A stretch of DNA of 64,000 nt. Source: an uncultured Luteitalea sp. GTDB taxonomy: Bacteria > Acidobacteriota > Vicinamibacteria > Vicinamibacterales > Vicinamibacteraceae. The stretch spans positions 186,001 to 250,000 of the forward strand of contig CAKTDA010000007.1 in the NCBI GenBank assembly GCA_934541105.1, read 5' to 3'. Positions 1 through 8,164 of the stretch are shown piece by piece. The notes below the pieces were generated by a model. It ran no database searches. It worked only from the letters and a program-made list of their open reading frames with translations, and was not told the origin of the DNA. A program made the translations under genes and the position numbers. Position 1 is the stretch's first letter; each line of letters starts with the position of its first letter.

Positions 1-15
1 TCCTTCGCGCGCCAC

Positions 16-999
16 ATGACCATGTCACGCATCTACGCTCTCTTAGGCCTCGCGCTGCTGTCGCTCACGCTTCCCACCCCTGCCACCGCGGCGGGCATCA
101 TCTTCGATCCACTCGGCAGCGGCGAGATTGCGGGCTGGAAGCCGGTCGCACCGGCGACGAGCACGGGCAGTCAGGGGTACTGGGACCGCCGGTCGTACGA
201 CACGGCCACCAACGACACGCCGGGCGCCTGCACGGCCGGCACGCTCGTCGGCGGCGTGACGTGCGACTGGAACAGCCCGAATGGCGTGTCGCCCATCACG
301 AGCCCGAGCCACACGACGCCTGGGCAGGGCTATGAATATTTCGGGCTGCTGAATCCCGTCGCGCCGAGTGCCGACGCGCCGCTGAACTTCTATTTCGACA
401 GCGGCTTCGACTTCGACTGGACGGTGTTGTTCCAGTTGACGGCGTGGGACTCGCACGTCGAGTTCGGCTGGTACGAGGCGGGCAACCCCGATGCGCGAAC
501 CCCCATCATCGGGCCCGGTGGTCCGTACACGGCCAACGACGGGCAGCCCGGCGTCAGCGGAGCGGCGGCCGTGCCGAGCGGCGCGTTCGGGTTCTACTAC
601 CGGAACACGCAGTATGCCGCGGGTGACTTCATCTTCTTCACCGAGTCGCAGTACAACCGCATCGGCGGGTACTTCCAGTACTTCGACTCGTGGGGCGTGA
701 ACCCGCTGCCGTCGATGTTCGAGGACGAAATCAGCCTGGCGATGGCGCTCGGCTCACCGGCGCAGCAGTTCGTGCTGTTCCGGCAGGGCAATCGCTACTG
801 GCTCGGCATCGAGGACCAGGTCGGGCAGGTGACGCCGTACTACTGCAGCGAGATCACCGCCCAGCCGTGCTCGGACTACGACTTCAACGACTTCATCGTC
901 GGGTGGACCGAGCACACGACCTCGGTGCCCGAACCCGCGACGCTCACGCTGCTGGCCGGCGCGCTCGCGGGCCTTGCCTGGCGTCGCCGGCGCCGGTAG
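16..999 (+). CDS. PEP-CTERM surface/secreted protein
   Basis: 327-residue exported protein. A hydrophobic signal peptide covers roughly residues 1-25. The C-terminus has the PEP-CTERM layout: a VPEPAT motif, a short hydrophobic helix and an arginine cluster (RRRRR), which is the sorting signal processed by exosortase in EPS-producing Gram-negative bacteria. Just before it, DYDFNDFIVG resembles the acidic core of DUF4114-type domains; the rest is rich in Gly, Tyr, Phe and Asp and has no recognised catalytic motif. ATG at 16 is used; ATG at 22 (MSRIYALLG) is equally possible and only 15 bases are visible upstream. The neighbouring polysaccharide genes fit the known link between PEP-CTERM proteins and exopolysaccharide. 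No exosortase gene is visible here. Function beyond surface association is unknown. Confidence 0.85.
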   Translation: MTMSRIYALLGLALLSLTLPTPATAAGIIFDPLGSGEIAGWKPVAPATSTGSQGYWDRRSYDTATNDTPGACTAGTLVGGVTCDWNSPNGVSPITSPSHTTPGQGYEYFGLLNPVAPSADAPLNFYFDSGFDFDWTVLFQLTAWDSHVEFGWYEAGNPDARTPIIGPGGPYTANDGQPGVSGAAAVPSGAFGFYYRNTQYAAGDFIFFTESQYNRIGGYFQYFDSWGVNPLPSMFEDEISLAMALGSPAQQFVLFRQGNRYWLGIEDQVGQVTPYYCSEITAQPCSDYDFNDFIVGWTEHTTSVPEPATLTLLAGALAGLAWRRRRR

Positions 1000-1024
1000 C
1001 CGGCGTCTCGATCGGCGTGTCGCC

Positions 1025-1040
1025 GCCGGACTCGTCCGGC
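1025..1040. repeat. Small palindrome, family B copy 1
   Basis: Perfect inverted repeat GCCGGAC-TC-GTCCGGC in the 56-base gap between two convergent genes. The same core recurs at 48001-48020 and, with a compensatory change, at 24424-24441. It could serve as a bidirectional hairpin at the ends of both genes, although no T-run follows. Confidence 0.65.
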
Positions 1041-1055
1041 TGGCATCGCCGGCGC

Positions 1056-1895
1056 CTACGTCGATGCGCCGATGTAGCGCGCGATCGCGTCCTGCCAGGC
1101 GGGCAGCGGCGTGCCGATGGCCGCCGCGAGCTTTTCGTTCGACAGCGCGCAGTAGACCGGGCGCCTGGCCCGCAGCGTGACGTCACGCACCGACGTCGGC
1201 ACGAGCAGCGAGGCGTCGGCCTGGAGCAGCCGCGCGATGTGCCGCCCGACGTCCTCCCACGTGCCCTGTCCGCTGTTGACGCAGTGGAACACGCCCGACG
1301 GCGTGTCGCCGCCGAGCAGCGCCATCGTCGCGTCGCGCACGTCGGCGACATAGCTCGGCGTCACCACGCGATCCGAGAACACCGGCGCCTTGCGGCCCTC
1401 GCGCAGGGCCGCGGCAATCTTGTCGACGCTGCTGCGCGCCTGCGGGCCGCCGAAGAGACTCTCCACGCGCAACACGTACCAGCGCGGGGCGTCCTGCGCG
1501 AACCACTCCCCGAGCAGCTTCGAGCAGCCATACACGCTGACCGGCCGCGTGCGGTCGGCCTCGCGATACGGCACGCTGCTCTCGCCGTCGAACACGAAGT
1601 CGGTGCTGTAGTGCACGAACGCCGCGCCGACGTGCGTCGCGGCTCGCGCCATCGATCGCACCGCCAGTGCATTGACGGCAAGCGCCGTCGCCGCGTCGCC
1701 CTCCGCGCCGTCCACGTCGTTGTAGGCCGTGCAGTTGACAATCGCGTCGGGCGCGATCCGTTGCACGGTCGCGGAGAGCGCCGCGTGATCGGTCACGTCC
1801 ACGTCGGCACGCGTGACGCCAATCACCTCGTGCCCGGGCGTGCCCGCGAACGTGCTGCCGAGCTGGCCACCCGCACCAATCACAAGGACCCTCAT
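1056..1895 (-). CDS. rmlD: dTDP-4-dehydrorhamnose reductase-like protein (RmlD family)
   Basis: 279-residue short-chain dehydrogenase/reductase of the RmlD type, which makes dTDP-L-rhamnose from dTDP-4-dehydro-6-deoxy-L-mannose with NAD(P)H in the cytoplasm. The N-terminal Rossmann motif GAGGQLG (residues 7-13) binds the dinucleotide. The catalytic Tyr-Lys pair is in VSVYGCSKLLGEW, after an HYSTDFVFDG stretch typical of RmlD. The ATG overlaps the stop of the upstream symporter by 4 bases (ATGA), so the two are translationally coupled. No rmlA, rmlB or rmlC is in the window, so this could be a paralogue acting on another deoxysugar. The downstream neighbour is convergent. Confidence 0.82.
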   Translation of the reverse strand: MRVLVIGAGGQLGSTFAGTPGHEVIGVTRADVDVTDHAALSATVQRIAPDAIVNCTAYNDVDGAEGDAATALAVNALAVRSMARAATHVGAAFVHYSTDFVFDGESSVPYREADRTRPVSVYGCSKLLGEWFAQDAPRWYVLRVESLFGGPQARSSVDKIAAALREGRKAPVFSDRVVTPSYVADVRDATMALLGGDTPSGVFHCVNSGQGTWEDVGRHIARLLQADASLLVPTSVRDVTLRARRPVYCALSNEKLAAAIGTPLPAWQDAIARYIGAST

Positions 1896-3166
1896 CGAAA
1901 CGCCTCGATCTTCCGGTCGTCCAGCACGCCCTCCCACCGCGCGACCACGGCGGTGGCCAGGCAGTTGCCCGTGACGTTCACGGCCGTGCGCCCCATGTCG
2001 AGCACCTGGTCGATGCCGAGCAGGATGGCCGCACCCTCGAGCGGCAGGCCGAACGTCGTCAGCGCCGCGGTCAGCACGACGAGCGCGCCGCGCGGCACGC
2101 CGGCCACGCCCTTGCTCGTGAGCATCAGCGTCAGCATCATCACGAGCTGCTGGCCCCACGTCATCTCGATGCCCGCAAGCTGGGCCACGAAGACGCTGGC
2201 AATCGAGAGGTACAGCGTCGATCCGTCGAGGTTGAAGCTGTAGCCGGTCGGGAGCACGAAGCCCACGATGTTGCGGGGCACGCCGAAGGCCGTCATCACG
2301 TCGAGGGCCTTCGGCAGCGCCGCCTCCGAACTCGCCGTCGTGAAGGCGATGAGGAACGGCTCGCGGATGGCGCGCAGGAACGTGAAGAACGGCACGCGAA
2401 TCAGGAGCGCGACGCCGCCGATCACCACGAACAGGAAGATGAACAACCCGAGGTACATGACGCCCACGAGCTTGCCGAGCGTCACGAGGATGCCGAGCCC
2501 CCGGCCGCCGACCGTTGCGCCGATGGCCGCCATCACGCCAATCGGCGCGAACATCATCACGTAGGCCGTGACGCGGAACATCACCTGCGCGACCGACTCG
2601 AAGAACTCCACGGCGGGGCGGCCCTTGTCGCCGACGGCGGCGAGCGCGACGCCGAAGAACGTCGCGAACACGACGACCTGCAGGATGTCGCCGCGCGCCA
2701 TCGCGTCGAACACCGACGTCGGGAACATGTGCAGGACGATGTCCCAGCCGGTCTGCTGACGCTGCGCCATGGCCGCGACGTCGGCCGTGCTCGTCGCCGT
2801 CATCGCCACGCCGGCGCCCGGCTGGAAGTAGTTGACGAGGCCGAGTCCGAGGAAGAGTGCGACCGTCGTGGCGACCTCGAAGTAGACGAGAGCCTTCACG
2901 CCGATGCGGCCCATGGCCTTCAGGTCGCCGGTGCCTGCGATGCCGACGACCAGCGTGCTGAAGATCAGGGGCGCGATGATCATCTTGATCATGCGCAGGA
3001 ACGCGTCGGCAAGCGGCTTGATGGCCAGCGCGACGTCGGGGACGAGGGCCCCGAGCAGGATGCCCAGGGCCAGGCCGATGAAGATCTGGGTCGTGAGGCC
3101 AGGCCACCAGCCGCGCGGCGCAGGGGCCGCGTCAGCGCCCGGCGCCTCGATCTCGATGCGTGCCAT
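1892..3166 (-). CDS. Sodium/dicarboxylate (glutamate/aspartate) symporter, SDF/DAACS family
   Basis: 424-residue inner-membrane carrier of the dicarboxylate/amino acid:cation symporter family (DctA/GltP type), expected to take up C4-dicarboxylates or acidic amino acids with Na+ or H+. Visible family hallmarks are the serine-rich hairpin TTASSEAALP, the YSFNLDGSTLYLS segment and SKGVAGVPRGALVVL; there are eight or more hydrophobic segments beginning with GLTTQIFIGLALGILLG. ATG at 3166 follows the aminotransferase stop by 13 bases, and the end overlaps rmlD by 4 bases. It is odd to find a dicarboxylate carrier inside what otherwise looks like a nucleotide-sugar operon. Substrate cannot be fixed from sequence alone. 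Confidence 0.88.
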   Translation of the reverse strand: MARIEIEAPGADAAPAPRGWWPGLTTQIFIGLALGILLGALVPDVALAIKPLADAFLRMIKMIIAPLIFSTLVVGIAGTGDLKAMGRIGVKALVYFEVATTVALFLGLGLVNYFQPGAGVAMTATSTADVAAMAQRQQTGWDIVLHMFPTSVFDAMARGDILQVVVFATFFGVALAAVGDKGRPAVEFFESVAQVMFRVTAYVMMFAPIGVMAAIGATVGGRGLGILVTLGKLVGVMYLGLFIFLFVVIGGVALLIRVPFFTFLRAIREPFLIAFTTASSEAALPKALDVMTAFGVPRNIVGFVLPTGYSFNLDGSTLYLSIASVFVAQLAGIEMTWGQQLVMMLTLMLTSKGVAGVPRGALVVLTAALTTFGLPLEGAAILLGIDQVLDMGRTAVNVTGNCLATAVVARWEGVLDDRKIEAFR

Positions 3167-3179
3167 GAAGACTCCGGGC

Positions 3180-4298
3180 TCAGCCCCGGGCGTAGAAGGC
3201 GGCAATCGTCTCGACGACGTGCCGCTGCTGCGCCTCGGTGAGCTCGCTGTAGATGGGCAGCGCGAGCGTCTCGGCGGCCGCCCGTTCCGACTCGGGCAGC
3301 GCGCCTTCCGGCACGCCGAGGGACGCAAAGCAGGGCTGCAGGTGGAACGGCACGGGATAGTAGATCTCGCACCCGACGCCGTGCGCGCGCAGGTGGTCGC
3401 GCAACGCATCACGGCGCGCCGCGCGGACGACGAACTGGTTGTAGATGTGCCGCCGCCCGGCCGCTTCCACCGGCAACCGCACGGGAGCCGACGGCGCGAT
3501 CGCCGCGAACAGGTCGCGGTACCGGTCGGCATTGCGCCGCCGCGCCTCCGTCCACGCTTCGAGGTGCCGGAGCTTGACGCGGAGCACCGCGGCCTGGATG
3601 GCGGCCATGCGGAAGTTCCCGCCGACCTTCTCGTGGTGATACGTGCGCTCGGCGCCGTGCACGCGCAGCAGGCGCACGCGCGCGGCGGCCTCGTCGTCGT
3701 TCACCGTCACGAGCCCGGCGTCGCCCGCGGCGCCGAGGTTCTTGCTCGGATAGAACGAGAAGCAGCCGAAGCGCCCGAACGTCCCCAGCGCACGGCCCTC
3801 GTACGTGGCGCCGATGGCCTGCGCGGCGTCCTCGATCACCTCGAGCCCGTGCTCGCGCGCGAGCGCCATCAGCGGCGTCATCTCCGCGGCCTGCCCGTAG
3901 AGGTGCACGGGGACGATCGCCCGCGTGCGCGGCGTGATCGCGCGCCGCACCGCATCCACGTCGATGTTGCACGTCACGGGCTCGACGTCGACCAGCACCG
4001 GCGTGGCGCCGACGCGGCTGACGCACCCGGCCGTCGCGAAGAACGAGTAGGTCGGGACGATGACTTCGTCGCCCGGCCCCAGTTCGAGCGCCATCATCGC
4101 GACGAGCAGCGCGTCGGTGCCCGAGGAGACGCCAATCGCATGGGGCGCGCCGAGGTAAGCCGCAGCTTCCGCTTCGAAGGCCTCGACTTCGGGCCCGAGG
4201 ATGAAGCGGCGGGTGTCCACGACCCGCGTGATGGCCTCGACCACGGCGTCACGGATGGGAGCGTACTGGGCGTCGAGGTCGAGCAGCGGCACCTGCAT
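3180..4298 (-). CDS. DegT/DnrJ/EryC1/StrS-type sugar aminotransferase
   Basis: 372-residue PLP-dependent aminotransferase that acts on keto sugars bound to a nucleotide, supplying amino sugars for surface polysaccharide. The start MQVPLLDLDAQY matches the family N-terminus. The PLP lysine is in FSFYPSKNLGAAGDAG, GVSSGTDAL binds the phosphate, and the IEDAAQAIGA motif carries the conserved Asp and Gln. ATG at 4298 is preferred over ATG at 4310, because the upstream ATG falls inside a TAGCAT -10-like box (4314-4309 on this strand). It is first in a leftward group with a dicarboxylate symporter and rmlD, and only about 30 bases from the divergent export permease. Likely products are 3-amino or 4-amino sugars; FdtB/QdtB or WbpE-like roles are possible. 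Confidence 0.87.
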   Translation of the reverse strand: MQVPLLDLDAQYAPIRDAVVEAITRVVDTRRFILGPEVEAFEAEAAAYLGAPHAIGVSSGTDALLVAMMALELGPGDEVIVPTYSFFATAGCVSRVGATPVLVDVEPVTCNIDVDAVRRAITPRTRAIVPVHLYGQAAEMTPLMALAREHGLEVIEDAAQAIGATYEGRALGTFGRFGCFSFYPSKNLGAAGDAGLVTVNDDEAAARVRLLRVHGAERTYHHEKVGGNFRMAAIQAAVLRVKLRHLEAWTEARRRNADRYRDLFAAIAPSAPVRLPVEAAGRRHIYNQFVVRAARRDALRDHLRAHGVGCEIYYPVPFHLQPCFASLGVPEGALPESERAAAETLALPIYSELTEAQQRHVVETIAAFYARG

Positions 4299-4312
4299 CA
4301 CTGGCTGCATGC

Positions 4313-4318
4313 TACACT
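4313..4318 (+). promoter_or_regulatory. -10 box (TACACT) for leaderless wzm start
   Basis: TACACT ends 9 bases before the GTG at 4328, and no Shine-Dalgarno sequence or good -35 is seen. One of eight similar arrangements in the window. The opposite strand reads TAGCAT at 4314-4309, a possible overlapping -10 for the divergent aminotransferase. Confidence 0.55.
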
Positions 4319-4327
4319 CGCCCCGCC

Positions 4328-5107
4328 GTGACGGCCAACGACGTCCGCGCGCTCGTCGCCTACCGCGGACTCCTCCGCGGCCTCGTCCAGCGCGATCTCA
4401 CCGTCAAGTACAAGGGTTCCCTGCTTGGCATCGCGTGGTCGCTGCTCCACCCGCTCGTCATGGTGGCCGTGTACACGCTCGCCTTCCAGTACGTCGTGCA
4501 GGTGCCGATCGAGCGCTTCCCGCTGTTCCTGCTGAGCGGGCTGCTGCCGTGGATGTTCTTCACCGGCGCCCTCGGCACCGCCACCAGTTCCGTCGTGGAC
4601 AACGGCACGCTCGTGCGGAAGGTCGCGTTCCCGCGCGCCGTGCTGCCGCTGGCCGCCGTGGCCTCCGCACTCGTCCAGTTCGCGATCATGTACGTCGTGA
4701 TGGTGCCGGCCGCGTTCGTGCTCGGCGGCGGTGTGACCATGGCCTGGGCGGCGCTCGTGCCCGTGGTGCTGCTCCAGACGGCCTTCACCGCCGGACTCGG
4801 CCTCCTGCTCGCGACGATGTACGTGTTCGTCCGCGACGCGCGGCACCTGCTGGACGTCGCGCTGCAGGTCTGGTTCTGGCTCACGCCCATCGTCTATGCC
4901 GCCAGCCTCGCACCCGAGGCGCTCCGCCGCTGGCTCCGGTTGAACCCGATGCTGCACTTCGTCGGGGCATACCAGGACATCGTCACGCGCAATGCGGTGC
5001 CATCCGCCGCGACGTTCCTGCTGCTCGCGGTCATCGGCGGGCTCACGCTCCTCATCGGGTGGACCGTGTTCGGCCGTGCGCAGAAGCGGTTCGCCGAGCA
5101 TGTGTAG
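4328..5107 (+). CDS. ABC-2 type polysaccharide export permease (Wzm-like)
   Basis: 259-residue inner-membrane protein with about six hydrophobic helices. It belongs to the ABC-2 permease family that exports O-antigen, capsule or teichoic acid chains together with a Wzt-type ATPase. The N-terminal cytoplasmic stretch LVQRDLTVKYKGSLLGIAW is highly typical (amphipathic interface helix before TM1). FVRDARHLLDVALQVWFWLTPIVY near the C-terminal half is also family-typical. The GTG start lies 9 bases after a TACACT box without a Shine-Dalgarno sequence, suggesting a leaderless transcript. No ATPase gene is adjacent; the only Wzt-type ATPase is 20 kb away at 25599-26822, with a carbohydrate-binding C-terminal domain suited to pair with this permease. 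Confidence 0.88.
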   Translation: MTANDVRALVAYRGLLRGLVQRDLTVKYKGSLLGIAWSLLHPLVMVAVYTLAFQYVVQVPIERFPLFLLSGLLPWMFFTGALGTATSSVVDNGTLVRKVAFPRAVLPLAAVASALVQFAIMYVVMVPAAFVLGGGVTMAWAALVPVVLLQTAFTAGLGLLLATMYVFVRDARHLLDVALQVWFWLTPIVYAASLAPEALRRWLRLNPMLHFVGAYQDIVTRNAVPSAATFLLLAVIGGLTLLIGWTVFGRAQKRFAEHV

Positions 5108-5127
5108 CGATCGCCGGTTGCCCCGCC

Positions 5128-5147
5128 GGTCGATGTGAACATCGACC
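5128..5147. repeat. Small palindrome, family A copy 1
   Basis: Perfect inverted repeat GGTCGATG-TGAA-CATCGACC in the 79-base gap between convergent genes. It shares stem and loop with copies at 60003-60022 and (reverse complement) 15406-15427. The following CGCCACGAA also resembles the flank of the 60 kb copy (CGCCCACGAA). Could form an RNA hairpin in the 3' ends of both transcripts. Confidence 0.7.
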
Positions 5148-5186
5148 GCCACGAACAGGCGGTGTTGGTCGGGCATGCACAGGCGA

Positions 5187-6497
5187 CTACGGCACGCGCA
5201 CCACACGCGCCTCGGCCGATGCCGGCGTGCGCGGCCACTCGATCCGGGGCTCGGTCCACACCGCGACGTCGTTGACGGCATTGCCCCACCGCTCCGGGGT
5301 CGCTTCGAAGACGATGGTCACCCGCTGGCCCGCCCACGGCTGCAGCGGGATCTCGAGCGGGAACAGCCGCCGGTGTTCGATGACGCCCATCGGGAACAGC
5401 GTGAGCGCCGCGGCCTGCGTCCGCCCACCGGCGTGCTCGATGCCCACGAACAGTTCCATCCCGTCACTCGGGAGTGCCCACAAGTCGGGCCGCATCAGCG
5501 CACCGGTCCGCAGCACCGCGCGCGGCGGCACGTCGATCGTCCACCGGATCGTCGTCGTGGGCATGACTTCGATGGCGTCGTGGATGCGGCCGAAGGCTGC
5601 GAGGCGGCCGGCCGAGACGCCGCCGTGAAGCGTGGGCCATGTCGTCGCAATCGCCGCGTCGGGCAGTGCGGCAATCAGGTCGAGCCGCCGATCCGCCGGT
5701 GTCGGCCACATGGCAACCGCAAGGCCTGCGCCGACCACGACCGACGTCGCGACGACTCCGGCCCGCCAGGCAACTCGTGGGTCCGGGCCGGGGGACGGTA
5801 ACGGCTCGCCCGAGGCCCCGGACGAACGCACGAGCCCGACCGCGATCGCGCACGCCCACGCCAGTGCCGCGTTGAACGCGACGACCACCGCGACGACCGT
5901 CGGCCAGGCGCGCATCCAGGCCGGCCACGGCGCCAGGATCTCGTGCATCCAGTACGGAAGCGTCGCGCGGCCCGCACTCGTCTCGAACACGAGGTCGCCC
6001 CACTGCTCCACGCCATCCGCGAGGAACCGCCCGGCCGGGAGGTGATCCTCGCGCGTCGTCGCGAACATGAGCGCCGGGCCATCGCCGACGTGCAGGTGCC
6101 GCAGGTCGATGCGCAGGGACGTGCCGCGGGAGTGGCGCTGCGCGCGCAGGGGCACGTGCAGCGACGACGCCCCGAGCGCGTCGGCAGCTCGAATCACGAC
6201 GCGTTCCCTGCGCGTGACCCCGGCATCGTGCACCTCCGAGAGGTCCACGACGAGGTCGCCAGACGGCCGGCCGCCGGCGACGGGACGCAGCCAGATGCCG
6301 TCGAGCCCGTCGGCGCCCATCACGAACGTCTGCGTGAGGCCCCTGGGCGAGCCGGCAGACGCGGTGAGGCCGGCATGCCGATCGGCCCACGTCGTCACGA
6401 TGCCGTGCGGCGTGAAGAACCAGCGATCGACTTGCCAGGCGAGGAGCGCGCCGTAGAGCAGGAGGAAGGCTGCCCGCGCGCGCGAGGACGAACGCAC
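5187..6497 (-). CDS. Predicted membrane protein of unknown function
   Basis: 436 residues, no family recognised. One hydrophobic helix near residues 9-22 (AAFLLLYGALLAWQV) is followed by a roughly 140-residue extracytoplasmic-looking domain. Two further membrane segments follow: TVVAVVVAFNAALAWACAIAVG, then VVATSVVVGAGLAVAMW. The C-terminal domain of about 160 residues is beta-rich (TIRWTIDVPPRAVLRTGAL, RVTIVFEA) and resembles the jelly-roll-like ends of glycosyltransferase-associated membrane proteins such as the YfhO-like gene at 31305, though homology is not claimed. The GTG start is 6 bases after a TACGCT box, with no Shine-Dalgarno sequence. It lies between the export permease (convergent) and the ribulokinase gene (same strand, 14 bases upstream). 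It may act in surface polysaccharide assembly, by context only. Confidence 0.6.
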   Translation of the reverse strand: MRSSSRARAAFLLLYGALLAWQVDRWFFTPHGIVTTWADRHAGLTASAGSPRGLTQTFVMGADGLDGIWLRPVAGGRPSGDLVVDLSEVHDAGVTRRERVVIRAADALGASSLHVPLRAQRHSRGTSLRIDLRHLHVGDGPALMFATTREDHLPAGRFLADGVEQWGDLVFETSAGRATLPYWMHEILAPWPAWMRAWPTVVAVVVAFNAALAWACAIAVGLVRSSGASGEPLPSPGPDPRVAWRAGVVATSVVVGAGLAVAMWPTPADRRLDLIAALPDAAIATTWPTLHGGVSAGRLAAFGRIHDAIEVMPTTTIRWTIDVPPRAVLRTGALMRPDLWALPSDGMELFVGIEHAGGRTQAAALTLFPMGVIEHRRLFPLEIPLQPWAGQRVTIVFEATPERWGNAVNDVAVWTEPRIEWPRTPASAEARVVRVP

Positions 6498-6503
6498 GCG
6501 GGA

Positions 6504-6509
6504 AGCGTA
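6504..6509 (-). promoter_or_regulatory. -10 box (TACGCT) for leaderless start at 6497
   Basis: On the minus strand TACGCT ends 6 bases before the GTG start codon of the membrane protein. It lies in the 14-base gap after the ribulokinase stop, so that gene may be transcribed on its own. Confidence 0.5.
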
Positions 6510-6511
6510 GA

Positions 6512-8164
6512 TCAGTGCCGCAACTCCCTCAACCGGTGCATGAGCGCGCTACGCCGCCCGAACGTGTCGTACAGCTCGGTGTAGAGCGCGTAGAGCCCGT
6601 CATAGCGCGCGTGCGCGTCCGCATGGCAGCGGTACAGGCCGCCCGGTGCGGGGGCCATGGCCGCGGCCGCGGCTTCGACCGACGCATGTCCACCCGCGTC
6701 AGGCCCGGCCGCCACCGCGCCGAGCATGGCCGCGCCGAGTGCCGAGGCCTGCGAAGCACCCGCCACCTCGATGTCGAGGCCGAGGACGTCGGCATAAATC
6801 TGCAGCAGCAGCGTGTTGCGCGTGAGCCCGCCGCCCGCGACGAACCGGCTGACGGGTACACCTCCGTCGCGGAGTGCGTCGATGATGACGCGCGTGCCGA
6901 ACGCGGTGGCTTCGACGAGGGCCCGGTAGATGTGCTCGGGCCGCGTGGACAGCGTCGCGCCGACGAGGAGGCCGCTCAGGTCCGCGTCCACGAGCGTGCT
7001 GCGGTTGCCGTTCCACCAGTCGAGCGCCACGAGACCCGTCTCGCCGGGCCGCAGCGACATCGCCCGCTCGGTCAGCACGTCGTGCGCCGACACGCCACGC
7101 TGCGCGGCTTCCTTCTGGATGTCCCCCGGCGCCAGCGCGTCCACGAACCACGCGAAACTGTCGCCGACCGCCGCCTGCCCGGCTTCGTACGCGTACGCGC
7201 CCGCGACGATGCCATCCTCGACGACGCCGGCAATGCCGGGCACGAGCCGTTCCCGCTCGGCGATCAGCAGGTGACACGTGGACGTGCCGAGAATGGCCAT
7301 CAGCGCGCCCGGCTCGGTGGCATTGCTGCCGAGCACGCCCGCATGGGCATCGATCAATGCCGCGCCGACCGCGGTCGCCTCGCGAAGCCCCAGCCGCGCG
7401 GCCCACTCCGGGGTGAGCGTACCGACGCGCGCTCCCGGCGCGACGACAGCCTGGCCACCGCCCTTGCTCGTATAGAACCCACGCAGTCCGGGATGCAGCG
7501 CCTCGAGATAGGCGTCCGACGGGTAGCCCTCGCGCTTGTGCCAGAGGCCCTTGTAGCCGGCTGCACAGGCGTTGCGCGCGAACCGGCCCGTGAGCTGCCA
7601 CACGACCCAGTCGCCGCCCTCGACGATCAGGTCGGCGGCCGCGAACACGTCGGGTGACTCCTCGAGCACCTGCAGTGCCTTGGGCAGCAGCCACTCGGAC
7701 GAGATGCGCCCACCGTACCGCGGCAGCCACGCCTCGTCGCGCGCGGCCGCAACGTCGGTGACCCGTGTCGCCTGCGGCTGCGAGGCGTGGTGCTTCCACA
7801 GCTTCGGCCACGCGTTCGGCTCGCCGGCAAGCGCGTCGACCTGCATCAGCGGGGTGCCGTCGGCGCGGACGGGCAGCACGGTGCACGACGTGAAGTCGAT
7901 GCCGATACCAATCACGTCGGATGCCGCGGCTTCCGACGCGCCGAGCGCCTCCCGTACGCTCGCCGCAAGCGCATCCATCCAGTCGCCCGGGTGCTGCAGC
8001 GCCCATTCCGGGCCGAGCGCCGCGCCTGTCGTCGGCAGTCGCTCGTCGATCACGCCGTGGCGATAGGTGCTGACCGCCGTGCCGAGCACGCGGCCGTCGG
8101 CCGCGTCCACGACGAGCGCGCGCGCCGACTCGGTGCCGAAGTCGATGCCGACGACGAGCGGCAT
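6512..8164 (-). CDS. araB: L-ribulokinase (FGGY carbohydrate kinase)
   Basis: 550-residue cytoplasmic sugar kinase that phosphorylates L-ribulose to L-ribulose 5-phosphate in arabinose catabolism. The N-terminal phosphate-1 motif VGIDFGTESARALVVD and the ribulokinase-specific ILGTSTCHLLIAE (around residue 290) are clear. GLVALDWWNGNRSTLVD and the adenosine-binding FVAGGGLTRN are also typical of AraB rather than xylulokinase or glycerol kinase. ATG at 8164 is chosen because it overlaps the upstream isomerase stop by one base (TGATG), implying coupling; ATG at 8182 would lie inside that gene. Length matches AraB (about 550-570). No AraD epimerase is visible, so the pathway is incomplete here and the true ketose may differ. 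Confidence 0.87.
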   Translation of the reverse strand: MPLVVGIDFGTESARALVVDAADGRVLGTAVSTYRHGVIDERLPTTGAALGPEWALQHPGDWMDALAASVREALGASEAAASDVIGIGIDFTSCTVLPVRADGTPLMQVDALAGEPNAWPKLWKHHASQPQATRVTDVAAARDEAWLPRYGGRISSEWLLPKALQVLEESPDVFAAADLIVEGGDWVVWQLTGRFARNACAAGYKGLWHKREGYPSDAYLEALHPGLRGFYTSKGGGQAVVAPGARVGTLTPEWAARLGLREATAVGAALIDAHAGVLGSNATEPGALMAILGTSTCHLLIAERERLVPGIAGVVEDGIVAGAYAYEAGQAAVGDSFAWFVDALAPGDIQKEAAQRGVSAHDVLTERAMSLRPGETGLVALDWWNGNRSTLVDADLSGLLVGATLSTRPEHIYRALVEATAFGTRVIIDALRDGGVPVSRFVAGGGLTRNTLLLQIYADVLGLDIEVAGASQASALGAAMLGAVAAGPDAGGHASVEAAAAAMAPAPGGLYRCHADAHARYDGLYALYTELYDTFGRRSALMHRLRELRH

